A stretch of 64,000 bases of DNA from Cycas panzhihuaensis. Taxonomy: Eukaryota; Cycadophyta. The DNA lies in the NCBI GenBank assembly GCA_023213395.1, contig CM041465.1:111855741-111919740 (forward strand). The letters run 5' to 3'. This document shows positions 21,825-35,283 of this stretch, one piece after another. Numbering within the stretch: position 1 is the stretch's first letter; each line of letters begins with the position of its first letter. Made by a program: the position numbers and the translations under genes. The notes under the pieces are model-generated. The model was not told the DNA's origin and did not search any database. It saw nothing but the letters and a program-made list of their open reading frames with translations.

Positions 21825-24259
21825 TGTTCCGGCTAGTGGGAATGGACTCGGGGCCTTGTCGACCAGGTTTGTCGGTATATGTTCTTACTTTTCTTACTTA
21901 TGTTTGCTAAGGGAATTTAGAATAGTTTGATTGACATGTGCCTGCCTGCACGCATTGGTCGTTTGCCTGTTCATAATGCATGTGCCTAACGGCACCTCTT
22001 AGCCTATGACGACTCACGGTGAGGGGCATCCATAGCGGATGCGACACCGTATGGCGTCTGACCACTCACGATGTCTCCATGGTCTTTCGGGATGCTTTTG
22101 CCAGCTTGTTTATCCTTATTGCCACATGCCACTTATGTTGCAAATCCTTTCTAAGTTCGATTTAATCCTTAGTTAGGACGCTTTGCATTGTTTTGGGTAC
22201 TTGCCCACTGCTTGGGCATTCCCTCAGTTGTTCAAAACCTGATTTCGCTGCTTATTTTTCTCTTTTTTGAAATTTCAGGCTGTACCGCAGTAAACTTAGT
22301 GGTACCACAAAGTTGTCTGCATGAAGTTTGCCTTGATCTGTTAAAATTTGAAAGAAAGAAACCACTTGACGATGGCAGCGTTTTTAGGTGGAGCTGCCGT
22401 GGCGTGGCGAGCAGTTGGGCGCAGGGCCACCATTCACTTCGTGCCCAAGGCATAAAAGCCTTTTTCTTACTCATTTGCATGATTCTTCACTTCATTTTTC
22501 AAGTTTTTCTAGAGCAACTTCTACACAAAGAGACAAGGCAAAGAAACAGTGAACAAGAGAACTTCTTCTCTGACGGTGGGACGGTGAAGTGGGCCATTAC
22601 CAGCTGGAGTTGCAGGGCCATTGCTGCCCCCTACGTTTCTCCACCACAAGCTTCACCTTCTCTCACAAATACTCAAAGTTCCAAGGCATTTCTTCACAAA
22701 AAAGACTACTCCAAAGGACAACTTCTAGCTCCCATCTTGCAGACTTCCTCCTTCCATTCTCTTGCAAAGGACACTAAAAAACCGACCTTAGACCTTTGCT
22801 TGTCTTCTTTGTTCCAAGTAGCCAAGGTACATGCATGCTCTCTCCCATTTAAGGTAGTTCTTGTCTTTCATTGGTGCTTGTTGCCCGTGTTTTTGTTATT
22901 TTACTTGCAAGCTCTTCTCCTTCTTTTGTGTGTGCTTTCCTTGGAATTTCATTTGCCATTTGATGCAAGTAGCCTTGTTAGTTGTGGCTTGCTATAGGGC
23001 TGCCTTAGATTGGGCCCATTTCTTCACATTTCTTTGAGACTCATCCTTACCCCCTTAGCTTGCTCTTTCACCATTTCTTAAGTTAGCCGGTACAAAGGGT
23101 CTTGCGAGGATTTGAGGGAGATAAGGGGTTAGTCCCCATTGCCGTCCTTCTCCCCAAGGGTTCCGTCCCTTGTCCTCTCTCCCTTTACTATCCGCGCTCT
23201 CTTGGGAAACGAGGTTAGGGAAGCCTAAGGGAGTCAGTTTGAACTCTCTTCTTGGCGTAGGTAGCTAGTCACAACCTATCTCACCTTATTGCCTACTAGT
23301 ATTGACTTCCCGAACCCCGTGGAGACCTCTCGCGGGTGAGTTAGCCATCCCGAGGCTACACTCAGTCCCTAATAGCATGTTTTGTGGTGTATGATAGCTT
23401 GCATGTTTACCAAATGCGATTAGTTTCATTTTGTTATGGTTTAGTGCTTAACTACGTTTTTCTAGCTTAGTTGATTTTATTGCCATATATACATCTTGTT
23501 GTGCTTGTAGCCTCTCTCCAGAGGAAGGCGTTTGTTGGGATTATTTGCGGGGATTGCGTTAGAGGAGGCATTAAGCGAGATCGACCCATTCTTGGGTCGG
23601 CCCCCATATGGTATCTCTTCTCCCTTTTCGGTTGAGCTTTGCTTTCATTTCCTTCATTTCGTTTGGTCCTTGCATGCTTTTGGGGAGGTAAGTGCACCCC
23701 GTTCGTTGTCTGCGATCGACGTTGCATGCGCGGGAGGAGGAAAGGAGCGCAACCAAGGAGGGAAACTTGCGCTTCCGTTCGAACGCCGGATCCAGGTATT
23801 CTTCGCATGCCTTTCATATTTTCTTTAGGCTTTTATGTTTCTTTGCATTTACTGTTATAGATAAAGGAACATAAAGGAAAGAAGAAAACAATCTTTTATT
23901 GTGCATTTGCTTTCTCGTATTACTTTGCTACATTGCATAACATAGGAATAGAAGACTTGTTTGCGTTGCATCCCTAAATGCATTTACCAGTATTCTTTAC
24001 ACTTTGGTTGGTTGCCCCCTCGTTGCCTTCTCATTGCCTTGAGAAGTAGCGAGGCACGAGGATTCTTTTCCCTTCCCGGCCATCCGAAGGTAGGAAGGCC
24101 TCGCTTGCCGCGGCTACACAGAAGCAACTAGGCACCTTGCGATCCGTGCAGCGCTCCGGCCTTGCGGACGTCTGCGGTATGATCCTCGCTATTTAGCACC
24201 TTAGCATATTGTTTTATGCCCTTCATTGGCGTTGGATCATTGCCCGCGGAGGCGTTTCT
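21825..24259 (+). repeat. Insert A LTR 2
   Basis: It is 2435 bp long, starts TGTTCCGG, and ends TTTCT (CA changed). It lacks about 31 bp around 22235 that the other LTRs keep, and it has one palindrome copy instead of two. Confidence 0.93.
22292..22457 (+). promoter_or_regulatory. Putative promoter module of LTR 2
   Basis: The palindrome (22292-22315, right arm AAGTTG) lies upstream of CATAAAA (22451-22457). Confidence 0.45.
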
Positions 24260-24278
24260 TGGCGACCATCTTGGGGAC
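24260..24278 (+). other. Insert A unit 2 primer-binding site
   Basis: TGGCGACCATCTTGGGGAC is the best-preserved copy in the array and shows the GGGGA end expected for Tat-type sites. Confidence 0.8.
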
Positions 24279-24439
24279 TACCGGTAAGGGAGCTAGATCA
24301 CTTCCCCGCCGTGTTGGTGCTCTTGCCTTTAGGTAGTTTCGCATTACGTGTTTTGAGTTGGGCAACCCCAGCGTGTTTGCGGTCTTTCCTTTCTTTTCCT
24401 TTTCGCTTTTCTAACAACGCTCGCGGGCGTTCCATGCGA

Positions 24440-26640
24440 CGTTTCGCGCAGCTTGCGGGGTTACCGCCATTGTTAGAAGACCAATCGTCACGTTTCATTC
24501 CATCGTCAAACCACGATTCGGCAATGGAAGGTTACCGTCCGATTGGGCCTACCATACCATGACTTGAGGAACTCAAGAGTTCCCTTCGTCGGCTCCGGAA
24601 TCCACGTGAGGCGAGGATTCCATCTATTACCCGGATGACCATTTCCACCGAAGACTTTGAGCCTTGGCTCACGCGGCGGAAGATCCGGCCACTCGTGAGA
24701 CCCGCCACCCCAGCTGGCGAGCCTTACGAGGCGCCTGAGGATCCCCTACTTCGAAGTCCCTTCGACCTCGTATGGCTATGAGGATACCCCTCCGCCGAGC
24801 CGGTCGAGGCGCTTAGTACTTTCGGCGATTCGCCAACCGCCTCCCGGATGGTTTCTGAAATGCTACAGCGTGGCGTCTTCCTCATCCATGCCCACATCAT
24901 CTCTGACGGTTGATGCTTCCGCCCGTAGCGCACACGTCTATCTGGTGTCTACCCCGGCTCCTAAGGCGAGTGTTGCGCCTGCCGCCCTTAGTCGTGGTCC
25001 CACTTCCTCGGGACCCGCGCGCGGTGCATCTTTCCCTCAACTCGGGGTTAGTATGCCTTGCTCAAACCAAACGCACGTGCCACTTGGCGAGCGTGGGCGC
25101 GCACGCGTTCCCTAGTAGGCCTCGAGGCCCTACTAGCGCCGCCGCCGCTAGCCATGTAGGACCCACTCCTACGTACGTCTAGAACCCGGTTGGTGGTCCT
25201 TCTCTTTACGTGCCCCCAGGCTACACGTCACAACCTTGGGGGCAGGGCAAGGGAAACCATCTCCCTGTCTATGGAGTGGACCCGTTGCACCCATATGGGG
25301 TCGCGCCACCTACGGGTGGCCCATATGGGAAAAACCTGGTCCCTCATCCTCCTTTTCCGACGTCCAGCGCGACTCCTGCTGCTGCGTCGGCCTGAGGCGT
25401 GCCTCCTTTCCGAACATCTACCGCGGACCCCTTTCCCACAAGGGTGTTTTCTCAAGGAGGATGGGGTGACACCCCATCCGTTCCTTTCTTGGGTTGTCGA
25501 TCCTTTAGCCCAGGCAAGGGCACGCCCTTTCGTGGACTATAGGTCGACGCCCTTGTCTGTTGAGGCATTGAGGACTAACTTGCCGCCTCATCGTCCTAAA
25601 GTCCCCAAATTTGACGAGGCCTCGTCGCAAGACCCAACCGAACATGTGCGCAGCTTTTCCATGGCGTGCATCGACTATTGGGCCTACGACCATATCTTGA
25701 TGAAGCTCTTCCCGCGGTCCTTGCAGGGCGACGCCCTCAAGTGGTTCTACCGCCTTCCTGCCCATTCGATTTCCTCATTCTAGCAGCTAGTGGACGAGTT
25801 TGTCAACTACTTTGACGTAGCCCGTCCATTCGAAAGCGGAATGAAAGCGCTTATGTCGCTCAAACAAGGTCACGATGAGATGAATCGTGACTTTGTGCGA
25901 CGTTTTCACGATCTTCTTCACTCCACCAAGGCCACATTGCCTGAGGAGTTGAAGAGGGATCTGTTGTCAATACGCCGTCACGAGGTGCACGTGGAGGTCC
26001 TCAAGATGGGGGCAACCACGTGTGACTCCGCGATTTTGAGTTGTTTGGCTTTGGAGGCCATTGAGATTCAGGCGGGACTCAAGAAACCTCCCAAGCCCTA
26101 CAGCGTCGCGGGCGCCTCCTCCCGAAGGAGACCACACCTTCGCAGCCCGCTAGGACCACCTCTCACCCAACTGAGAGGACCCTAGATCCGCTTACCTCCG
26201 CCATTCGCTCATTCGAGCGCACGATGAAGGAGCTAAAACTCCAACCTCCTTCATCGCCTACCTCCCATAGACCTATTCAGCAAACTTCTCATGCGATGCC
26301 CCCCAAAGGGGGTAACACCTGGTCTTCTCAAGCAAGGAGGACCGATCCTCCCCTTGAGAAGAGTTGGTGTTCCATCCACGGGGAGTGTTTCCATGACGAT
26401 GCGCGTTGCCGGGCACAGCACCCACGTGACTCGTCCCCCAGGCGAGCATCGAGACCTAACCTCGATCAGCCTGTTCATAGAGACCCGTTCCCCAAACATG
26501 GGGAACGCGGTCGTGATGTCCAGCAAAGATACAGTCAGAATCGGGATAGGTCCCCCGATTCTCGTCCTTCGCATGGTAGAGGGAAGGGTGTGCGAAGGTC
26601 ACCTTCACCTTCGCGCTCCACGGCCAGGTGCTCCATCACC
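24440..26640 (+). pseudogene. Insert A unit 2 gag remnant
   Basis: Long open parts are 25190-25783 (197 codons), 25790-26185 and 26224-26955, in different frames. They carry the VEALRTNLPPH and PKFDEASSQDPTEHV blocks (about 25560-25650) and FSMACIDYWAYDHILMKLF. Next come LQGDALKWFYRLPAHSI, the GMKALMSLKQGHDEMNRDF core (25840-25900) and a complete knuckle KSWCSIHGECFHDDARC (26359-26410). This is the Retrotrans_gag fold as found in Tat-like elements, with a long Pro/Gly-rich N-terminal region. Breaks are one- to few-base changes. Confidence 0.85.
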
Positions 26641-26663
26641 TTGCGATCCACTTCTGAGGAAAG

Positions 26664-27571
26664 AAGGTTGTCAATGCTTGAGACCACTCCGTTATATGCC
26701 TTAACTTGGGTCCCAGGCGCTAAAGAGCGTGGTGCCTCTTCATCCACATCTTACCTTGATCCTCTTAGGGCCGTTCCTCCGGAGATTCTGCTTCCCAAGA
26801 CTATTCCGTCGCCGGTCGATTCGACTTTAGAAGGCGCTTACCCAACACGGGGAAGGGTAAACCCTTTTCTATTGTTGAGAGCTCTATCTGGTCATTGCGG
26901 GAATGTCCTTGATGGGCGTCTTGAAGCGCCACGAGCAACGTGCTCTTCTTCTTGAAGCTCTTGGCCAACAAGATGCTTCCATCCATGCGATAGGTTCTAC
27001 CTCCCATGGGCCACTGTCATCTCATTTGATCCTAGAGATCTCCCATCTCCCAAGCGGAGAAGCTTTTGCATTACATTCGTCATTACCATTGACACTCCTG
27101 ATTGTATCGTAAAGAGGACCATTGTAGATAATGGCTCCTCGGTTAATGCTATACTGTGGCGTATGCTCAAGGAGCTAGGCATAGTAGCTCTTAGTCATCC
27201 CTTGGAAATGCCAAGGGTATGATGGGGCGAGAAGTCCCCTCTGAAGCGATCTCCTATCCCTCACCTTAGGAGGGAAAATTGTTTCTGTTGAAGTTACTGT
27301 ACTCGATGTTGACGTAGAGTACAACCTCTTGTTGGGCCAACCATGGCTCGACCAGATGGGGTATGCCGCTCTGCTTGATGGGGCCAACTTAAATTTGTCC
27401 ATGAAGGACAAGTTAAAGTTATCGCGCGAGCCTATCTTAGTCTCACACCTCCCATCCGACTGCCGGTACATTTCGATGATGAAGATAGCGATCACGAGGA
27501 GGTTACCCCTTAGTGGGACCTTTGTTTCAGGAGACCGACCTTCATCAGTCGAGCCCTATGCCATGTCATGA
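26664..27571 (+). pseudogene. Insert A unit 2 protease remnant
   Basis: The core VDNGSSVNAI has its Asp codon at 27127-27129. Downstream are the VEYNLLLGQPWLDQM block (about 27317-27360) and LNLSMKDKLKLS. The frame changes at least twice. The upstream linker ETTPLYALTWVPGAKE matches unit 4. Confidence 0.8.
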
Positions 27572-28102
27572 GCCAAACCTAGTTAGGTTTGCCCCTATTG
27601 GCATAGGTGGTTACGGTTACTTAGCCATCATGAGTGATTCTGATTCGGATAGCGAGGGTTATGGGCCCTCTTCTCGACGTGTCACCCTGGTTTCGCGAGC
27701 ACTTAGGGGAATATCTCGGTCAGATATTCCGCTCTTCATTCTACATTGGCTCTGAGCCCTTTGGTCTTAAACCAACCATTTATTTTACCTTCTCGGCCTC
27801 CTCGAGCGGTTTCACGTAGGCGCCCACGTCGACGAGCCACTCGTAGAGGCACTTCTTCTTCACGCTCTAGATCCTTACCTCAGACTAAAGCCACTCTTAC
27901 TCGTATGCAACCCTGCCACGCGATCCATCGTGTGCCAGGTCCGTTGCGCTCGTCTGGTTCCGACCATAGTAAGTTTACTAGTAGGCTTAGCGATACTGGC
28001 CCTACTCTCCGTCACCTATCTCCTACCCTGCGTGTGACTACCCCTACCTTTATGGGGTCTAGGCACACCTCTTCCTCTCCTCGTGCTCCGAAACGAGCCT
28101 AA
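27560..28102 (+). pseudogene. Insert A unit 2 ORF3 (one frameshift)
   Basis: The ORF is the same as 20372-20932. The N-terminal part (MPCHEPNLVRFAP to SDIPLF) is open up to about 27755. After a small deletion, the basic part (SRRRPRRRATRRG) continues in another frame to 28102. Confidence 0.6.
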
Positions 28103-28106
28103 ACTA

Positions 28107-28248
28107 CCATTTTAAATTGTTCCCATTCCTCCCAACCACGGGTGGAATGGCAATTTAAGATGGATTCTTGCTCCGAAACGAGCCTAAACTACCATCTCAA
28201 ATTGTTCTCATTCTTCCCAACCACGGGTTGAATGGCAAGTTAAGATGG
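28107..28248 (+). repeat. Tandem hairpin pair, unit 2
   Basis: Hairpins lie at 28107-28163 and 28192-28248, homologous to those of unit 1. Confidence 0.8.
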
Positions 28249-29013
28249 ATCCTTGTTTCTTCTTCCAGTTCCTCTCGCGGAACCCGCGTTCCCGTGCGCT
28301 CTTGGGAACCTTTGTCCTCCTACTTGGGCATCCCCAAGCGGGACGGCGCTATGGAGTATCGTTACTCCCCTCTCCGTCTTGGTGGTTTCCTTCGCATATT
28401 CCGCTATGCTCCCACAGTGGGCGTGCATGTCGCCCTATCTTCTAACCTCACGCCTCTCGATCACCTCTGTTTACGGTGGTTGTGTGTGCTCCTGTTAGAC
28501 GTATGGCCATACATGGAAGGAAACACATGCATATTGCAACAAAATATTTACAACAAATATCTACAACATATGTACGTTTACAACATACAAAAATCATTCA
28601 TTTACAAAATAAATCATACATGCTACCTCTATCATACATGATACACACCATTTCATGTGGAGGCTTATGTCGGCCATGCCCAAGTCTCCGGTTGCTGTCG
28701 GTTAGATATGCTTGCTTTACTTTGTTGGATGCCCTCTTACTTCACGTTGCACCTTGGCAACGGGGGCATCCCGTTGTATTGCTCACTTGGTTTCGGTCGG
28801 TGCACAGGCGGCGGCGTGGCGACCCCTACGTTGTCCTCGTCTCTATCTCCCTTGTCCACGCTTTCCGCCACGACACTTGCCTATGCCCTTGGATCACGTG
28901 CTGCTCTTGATTGCTCTTATATATATATATGCATGTGCTACTCATGTTTCTTAATTGTCAGCATTCGCCATCACATTATGCTTAGGCGGTGAGGCTTTCT
29001 TTGCGCGAAGCGA
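28249..29013 (+). other. Unit 2 3' non-coding region
   Basis: It matches 21066-21824, with an (AT)n run near 28918-28931. No gene is seen. Confidence 0.6.
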
Positions 29014-31508
29014 TGTTCCGGCTAGTGGGAATGGACTCGGGACGCATCGACATAGGTTTGTGCAGGTATATGTTCTTACTTTTCTTACTTATGTTTGCTA
29101 AGGGAATTTAGAATAGTTTGATTGACATGTGCACTGCTGGGCGCGTGCTCGTTTGCACTGTTCATAATGCATGTGCCCTACGGCACCTCTTAGCCTATGA
29201 CGACTCACGGTGAGGGGCATCCATAAGTGGATGCGACACCCCATATGGCGTACAGCCACTCACGATGTCTCCATGGTCTTTCGGGATGCTTTTGCCAGCT
29301 TGTTTATCCTTATTGCCACATGCCACTTATGTTGCAAATCCTTTCTAAGTTCGATTTAATCCTTAGTTAGGACGCTTTGCATTGTTTTGGGTTCTTGCCT
29401 TTGCTTGGGCATTCCCTCAATTGTTCCCATTCATGATTAGCCTCTATTTTTGCCTCAAAACCTGATTTCGCTGCTTATTTTTCTCTTTTTTGAAATTTCA
29501 GGCTGTACCGCAGCAAACTTAGCGGTACCACAAAGTTTGCAGCGGTACCAGTTCGTACCGCGGTAAACTTAGCGGTACCGCGAAGTTTGCGTGATCTGAC
29601 TGTTAAAATTTGAAAAAAGAAACCCTTGACGATGGCGCGTTTTTCGCGGAGCGCGGCGTGGCTCGAACGATTGGGCGCGGGGCTAGCGTTCACTTCGTGC
29701 CCAAGGCATAAAAGCCTTTTTTTTTCACTCATTTGGGATTCTTCACTTCATTTTTCAAGATTTCTAGAGCAACTTCTACACAAAGAGACAAGGCAAAGAA
29801 ACAGTGAATAAGAGAACTTCTTCTCTGATGGGGACGGTGAAGTGGGCCATTACCAACTGGAGTTGCAGGGCCATTGTTGCCCCCTACGTTCCTCCACCAC
29901 AAGCTTCACCTTCTCTCACAAATACTCAAAGTTCCAAGGCATTTCTTCACAAAAAAAGACTACTCCAAAGGACAACTTCTAGCTCCCATCTTGCAGACTT
30001 CCTCCTTCCATTCTCTGCAAAGGACACTAAAAACCCGACCTTAGACACCTTTGCTTTCTTTGTTCCAAGTAGCCAAGGTACATGCATGCATGCTCTCTCC
30101 CATTTAAGGTAGTTCTTGTCTTTCATTGGTGCTTTTTGCAGTTTTTGTTATTTTACTTGCAAGCTCTTCTCCTTCTTTTGTGTGTGCTTTCCTTGGAATT
30201 TCATTTGCCATTTGATGCAAGTAGCCTTGTTAGTTGTGGCTTGCTATAGGGCTGCCTTAGATTGGGCCCATTTCTTCACATTTCTTTGAGACTCATCCTT
30301 ACCCCCTTAGCTTGCTCTTTCACCGTTTCTTAAGTTAAGCGGTACAAAGGGTCTTGCAGGATTTGAGGGAGATAAGCGGGGTTAGTCCCCCATTGCCGTC
30401 CTTCTCCCAAGGGTTAAATCCCTTGTCCTCTCTCCCTTTACTATCCGCGCTCTCTTGGGAAACGAGGTTAGGGAAGCCTAAGGGAGTCGGTTTAAACTCT
30501 CTTCTTGGCGTAGGTAGCTAGTCACAACCTATCTCACCTTATTGCCTGCTAGTATTGCCTTCTCGAACCCCGTGGAGACCTCTCGCGGGTGAGTTAGCCA
30601 TCCCGAGGCTACACTCAGTCCCTAATAGCATGTTTTGTGGTGTATGATAGCTTGCATGTTTACCGTACGATTTCGTTTCATTTTTGTTATGGTTTAGTGC
30701 TTAACTACGTTTTTCTAGCTTAGTTGATTTTATTGCCATATATACATCTTGTTGTGCTTCGTAGCCTCTCTCCCGAGAGGAAGGCGTTTGTTGGGATTAT
30801 TTGCAGGATTGCGTTGGAGGAGGCATTGCGCGAGATCGACCCGTTGCCGGTCGGCCCCCATATGGTATCTCTTCTCCCTTTTCGGTTGAGCTTTGCTTTC
30901 GTTTCCTTCATTTCGTTTGGTCCTTGCATGCTTTTGGGGAGGTAAGTGCACCCCGTTCGTTGTCTGCGATCGACGTTGCATGCGCGGGAGGAGGAAAGGA
31001 GCGCAACTAAGGAGGGAACTGCGCTTGGATTCGAGCAGGGATCCGGTATTCTTCGCATGCCTTTCATATTTTCTTTATGCTTTTATGTTTCTTTGCATTT
31101 ACTGTTATAGATAAAGGAACATAAAGGAAAGAAGAAAACAATCTTTTATTGTGCATTTACTTTCTCGTATTACTTTGCTACATTGCATAACATAGGAATA
31201 GAAGACTTGTTTGCATTGCATCCCCTAGCTACATTTTACCCCGTATTCTTTACACTTTGGTTGGTTGCCCCCTCGTTGCCTTCTCATTGCCTTGAGAAGT
31301 AGCGACGTGCGAGGATTCTTTTCCCTTCCCGGCCATCCGAAGGGTAGGAAGGCCTCGCTTGCACGGCTACACAAGCAACCGGGCACCTTGCGATCTGTGC
31401 CGCGCTCCGGCGCCGCGGACGTCTACGGTATGATCCTCGCTATTGCTTTAGCATATTGTTTTATGCCCTTCCCTAGGCGTTGGATCATTGCCCAGCGGAG
31501 GCGTTTCA
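29014..31508 (+). repeat. Insert A LTR 3
   Basis: It is 2495 bp long and runs TGTTCCGG...TTTCA. It holds two adjacent copies of the GGTACC palindrome (29515-29590). Confidence 0.94.
29515..29713 (+). promoter_or_regulatory. Putative promoter module of LTR 3 (double palindrome)
   Basis: The first palindrome is at 29515-29538 and the second follows around 29567-29590 with GCGGTACCGC at its centre. The TATA-like CATAAAA is at 29707-29713. Confidence 0.5.
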
Positions 31509-31526
31509 TGGCGACCATCTTTGCCG
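31509..31526 (+). other. Insert A unit 3 primer-binding site
   Basis: TGGCGACCATCTTTGCCG adjoins LTR 3. Its 3' part is altered. Confidence 0.7.
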
Positions 31527-31699
31527 CGAAGGGAGCTAGATCCGCTTCCCCCGTGTTGGTGCTCTTGCCTTTAGGTAGTTTCGCGTTACGTGTTTTGAGT
31601 TGGGCAACCCCAGCGTGTTTGCGATCTTTCCTTTCTTTTCCTTTTCGCTTTTCTAACAACGCTCACGGGCGTTGCATGCGGCGTTCTCGCGGCTTGCGG

Positions 31700-33840
31700 G
31701 TTTCGCCATTGTTAGAAGACCAATCGTCGCGTTTCATTCCATCGTCGAACCCGATTCGGCAATGGAAGGTTACCGTCCGATTGGGCCTACCATGCCATGA
31801 CGAGGAACTCAAGAGTTCCCTTACGATTCGGAATCCACGGTGAGGCGAGGATTCCATCTATTACCGGATGACCATTTCCACCGAAGACTTTGAGCCTTGG
31901 CTCACGCGTGGAAGATCCGGCCACTCGTGAGACCCGCCACCCCAGCTGGCGAGCCTTACGTGGGCGCCACGAGGATCCCCTACTTTCGAAGTCGCCGACC
32001 TCGTATGGCTATGAGGATACCCCTCCGTAGCGGTCGAGGCGCTTAGCAGTACTTCGGCGATTCGCCGCCAACCGCCTCCCAGATGGTTTATGGAAATGCT
32101 ACGTAACGTGGCGTCTTCCTCATCCATGCCCACGTCATCTACGACAGTTGATGCTTCGCCGTAGCGCACCGTCTATCTGGTGTCTACCGGCTCTAAAGGC
32201 AGTGTTGCGCTGCCCTTATAGTCGTGGTCCCACTTCCTCGGGACGCGGCGATGCATCTTTCCCTCAACTCAGGGATAGTCTGCCTTGCTCAAACCAAGCG
32301 CCGCGTGCCACGCCGAGCGTGGCGCCGCGCATTCCTAGTAGGCCTCGAGGCCCTACTAAGCGCCCGCCGCCGCTAGCCATGTAGGACCCACTCCTACGTG
32401 CGTCTAGAACGGTTGGTGGTCCTTCTCTTTCGTGCCCCGGGCTGCGTCACAACCTTGAGGCGGGGCAGGGAAACCATCTCCACATATGGGTGGACCCGTT
32501 GCACCCATATGGGGTCGCGCCACCTACGGGTGGCCCATATGGGCAAAACGATCCCTCACCCTCTGTTTCGGCGTCCGGTAGCGACTCCTGCTGCTGCGTC
32601 GGTGAGGCGCGCCTCCTTTCGAACATCTACGCGGACCCCTTTCTCACAAGGGTGTTTTCTCAAGGAGGATGGGACCACACACCCATCCGTTCCTTTGCGG
32701 TTGTCGATCCTTTAGCCCGAGCAAGGCACGCCCTTTCGTGGACTATAGGTGGCGCCCTTATGTTGAGGCGTTGAGGACTAACTGCGCCTCATCCTCCACG
32801 AAGTCCCCAAATTTGGCGGGGCCTCGTCGAGGCCCAGCCGAACATGTCTTGTGACTTTTCCATGGCGTGCATCGACTATTGGGCCTACGACCATATCTTG
32901 ATGAAGCTCTTCCCGCGGTCCTTGCAGGGCGACACTCTCAAGTGGTTCTACCGCCTTCACCGCCCATTCGATTTCCTCATTCCGGTGACTAGTGGGCGAG
33001 TTCGTCAACTATTTTAGCGTAGCCCATCCATTCGAAAGCGGAATGAAAGCGCTTCTGTCGCTCAAACAAGGTCACGATGAGATGAATCGTGACTTTGTGC
33101 GATGTTTTCACGATCTTCTTCACTCCACCAAGGCCACATTGCCTGAGGAGTTGAAGAGGGATCTGTTTGTCAATGCGCCGTCACGAGGTGCGTGGAGTCC
33201 TCAAGATGGGGGCAATCACGTGTGACTCCGCGATTTCGAGGTGTTTGGCTTTGGAGGCCATTGAGATTCAGGCGGGACTCAAGAAACCTCCCAAGCCCTC
33301 GCAACGTCGCGAGGCGCCTCCTCCGTGAAGGAGACCACACCTTCGCAGCCCAGGACCACCTCTCACCCGTGAGAGGACCTAGATCCGCTTACCTCGCCAT
33401 TCGCTCATTCGGCGCGATGAAGGAGATAAAACTCCAACCTCCTTCATCCCCTACCTCCCATAGACACATTCGAAACTTCTCATGCGATGCCCCGAAAGGG
33501 GTAACACGATCTTCTCAAGCGAGGAGGCCGATCCTCCCTTGAGAAGAGTTGGTGTTGCATCCGCGAGGAGTGTTTCCATGACGATGCGCGTTGCGGGCAC
33601 GGCACCGCGCGACTCGTCCCGAGCGAGCATCGAGACCTAACCTCGTCGACTGTTCATAGAGACCCGTTCCCCAAACATGGGGAGCGGTCGTGATGTCGGC
33701 AAAGATCGGTCGAGAATCGGGATGGGTCCCGATTCGTCCTTCGCATGGTAGAGGAAGGGTGTGCGAAGGTCACCTTCACCTTGGCGCTCCCACGGCCGCG
33801 TGCTCCATCACCTTGCGATCCTGCTCTGAGGAAATAAGGT
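31700..33840 (+). pseudogene. Insert A unit 3 gag remnant
   Basis: It has the same block order as unit 4 but is more fragmented. It includes LEDQSSRFIPSSNP near 31718-31755, the FSMACIDYWAYDHILMKLF segment (about 32858-32912), GMKALLSLKQGHDEMNRDFV (about 33041-33100), PEELKRDLFVN, and a knuckle-like CFHDDARC near 33566-33595. Many 1-4 base deletions relative to unit 4 are visible. The knuckle has lost its His at the CxxxH position. Confidence 0.78.
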
Positions 33841-33849
33841 TGTCCAATT

Positions 33850-34720
33850 GCTTGAGACCACTCGTTATATGCCTTAACACGGTCCCAAGGCGCTAAAGAG
33901 GCGGTAGGTGCCTCTTCATCCACATCTTACCTTGATCCTCTTAGGGCCGTTCCTCCCGGAGATTCCTGCGCTTCCCAAGACTATTCCGTCGCCCGGTCGA
34001 TTCGACTTTAGAAGGCGCTTGCAACCCACGGGGAAGGGTAAACCCTTTTCTATTGACGAGCTCTATCACAGTTCTTTGCGGGAATGTCCTTGATGGACGT
34101 CTTGAGAAGCTGCCCTGAGCAACGTGCTCTTCTTCTTGAAGCTCTTGGCCAACAAGATGCTTCCATCCATGCGATAAGTGCTACCTCCCATGGGCCACCT
34201 GTCATCTCATTTGATCCTAGAGATCTCCCATCTCGACAAGCGGGAGAAGCTTTTACGTGCAGATTCGTCATTACCATTGACACTCCTGATTGTATCGTAA
34301 AGAGGACCATTGTAGATAATAGCTCCTCGGTTAATGCTATGCTGGCGTATGCTCAAGGAGCTAGGCATAGTAGCTCTTAGTCATCCCTTGGAAATGCCAA
34401 GGGTATGATGGGGCCGAGAAGTCCCTCCGGGGCGATCTCCTATACCTCACCTTAGGAGGGAAAAGCATTTACATCGAAGTTCTTTGTACTCGATGTTGAT
34501 GTAGAGTACAACCTCTTGTTGGTGACCATGGCTCAACCCGGATGGGGCTATCTGCTCCGCATGATGGGGCCAACTTAAATTTGTCCATGAAGGACAAGTT
34601 AAAGTTATCGCCCATGAGCCTATCTTAGTCTCACACCTCCCATCCGGCTGCCGGTGTTTCGATGATGAAGATAGCGATCACGAGGAGGTTACCCCTTAGT
34701 GGGACCTTTGTTTGAGAGGC
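33850..34720 (+). pseudogene. Insert A unit 3 protease remnant
   Basis: The core reads VDNSSSVNAM, with Gly of D-N-G replaced by Ser (Asp codon at 34315-34317). ITIDTPDCIVKRTI lies upstream and a disrupted VEYNLLL block lies near 34503. Frameshifts are present on both sides. Confidence 0.75.
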
Positions 34721-34739
34721 CGACCTTCATCGTCGAGCC

Positions 34740-35279
34740 CTATGCCATGTCATGAGCCAAACCTAGTTAGGTTTGCCCCTATTAGCGTGGGTGGTTACGG
34801 TTACTTAGCCATCATGAGTGATTACGATTCGGATGGCGAGGGTTATGGGCCCTCTTCTCGGCGTGTCACCACGGTTTCGCGAGCAGGGGAATATCTCGGT
34901 CGGATATTCCGCTCTTCATTCTACATTGGCTCTGAGCCCGGTCTTAAACCGACCATTTATTTTACCTTCTCGGCCTCCTCGAGCGGTTTCACGTAGGCGC
35001 CCACGTCGACGAGCCACTCGTAGAGGCACTTCTTCTTCACGCTCTAGATCCTTACCTCAGACTAAAGCCACTCTTACTCGTATGCAACCCTGCCACGCGA
35101 TCCATCGTGTGCCAGGTTCGTTGCGCTTGTCTGGTTCTGACCATAGTAAGTTTACTAGTAGGCTTAGCGATACTGGCCCTACTCTCTGTCACCTATCTCC
35201 TACCCTGCGTGTGACTACCCCTACCTTTATGGGGTCTAAGCACACCTCTTCCTCTCCTCGTGCTCCGAAACGAGCCTAA
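34740..35279 (+). pseudogene. Insert A unit 3 ORF3
   Basis: PNLVRFAPISVGGYGYLAIM and the acidic DYDSDGEGYG segment are present. The basic tract SRRRPRRRATRRG is open from 34818 to 35279 in a second frame. Small deletions near 34885 and 34940 separate the parts. Confidence 0.58.
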
Positions 35280-35283
35280 ACTA

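Noticed and set aside
22188-22997. Open frame of 269 codons in insert A
   Set aside because: It lies inside LTR 2. The equivalent frame is broken in the other four LTRs and has no protein motif.
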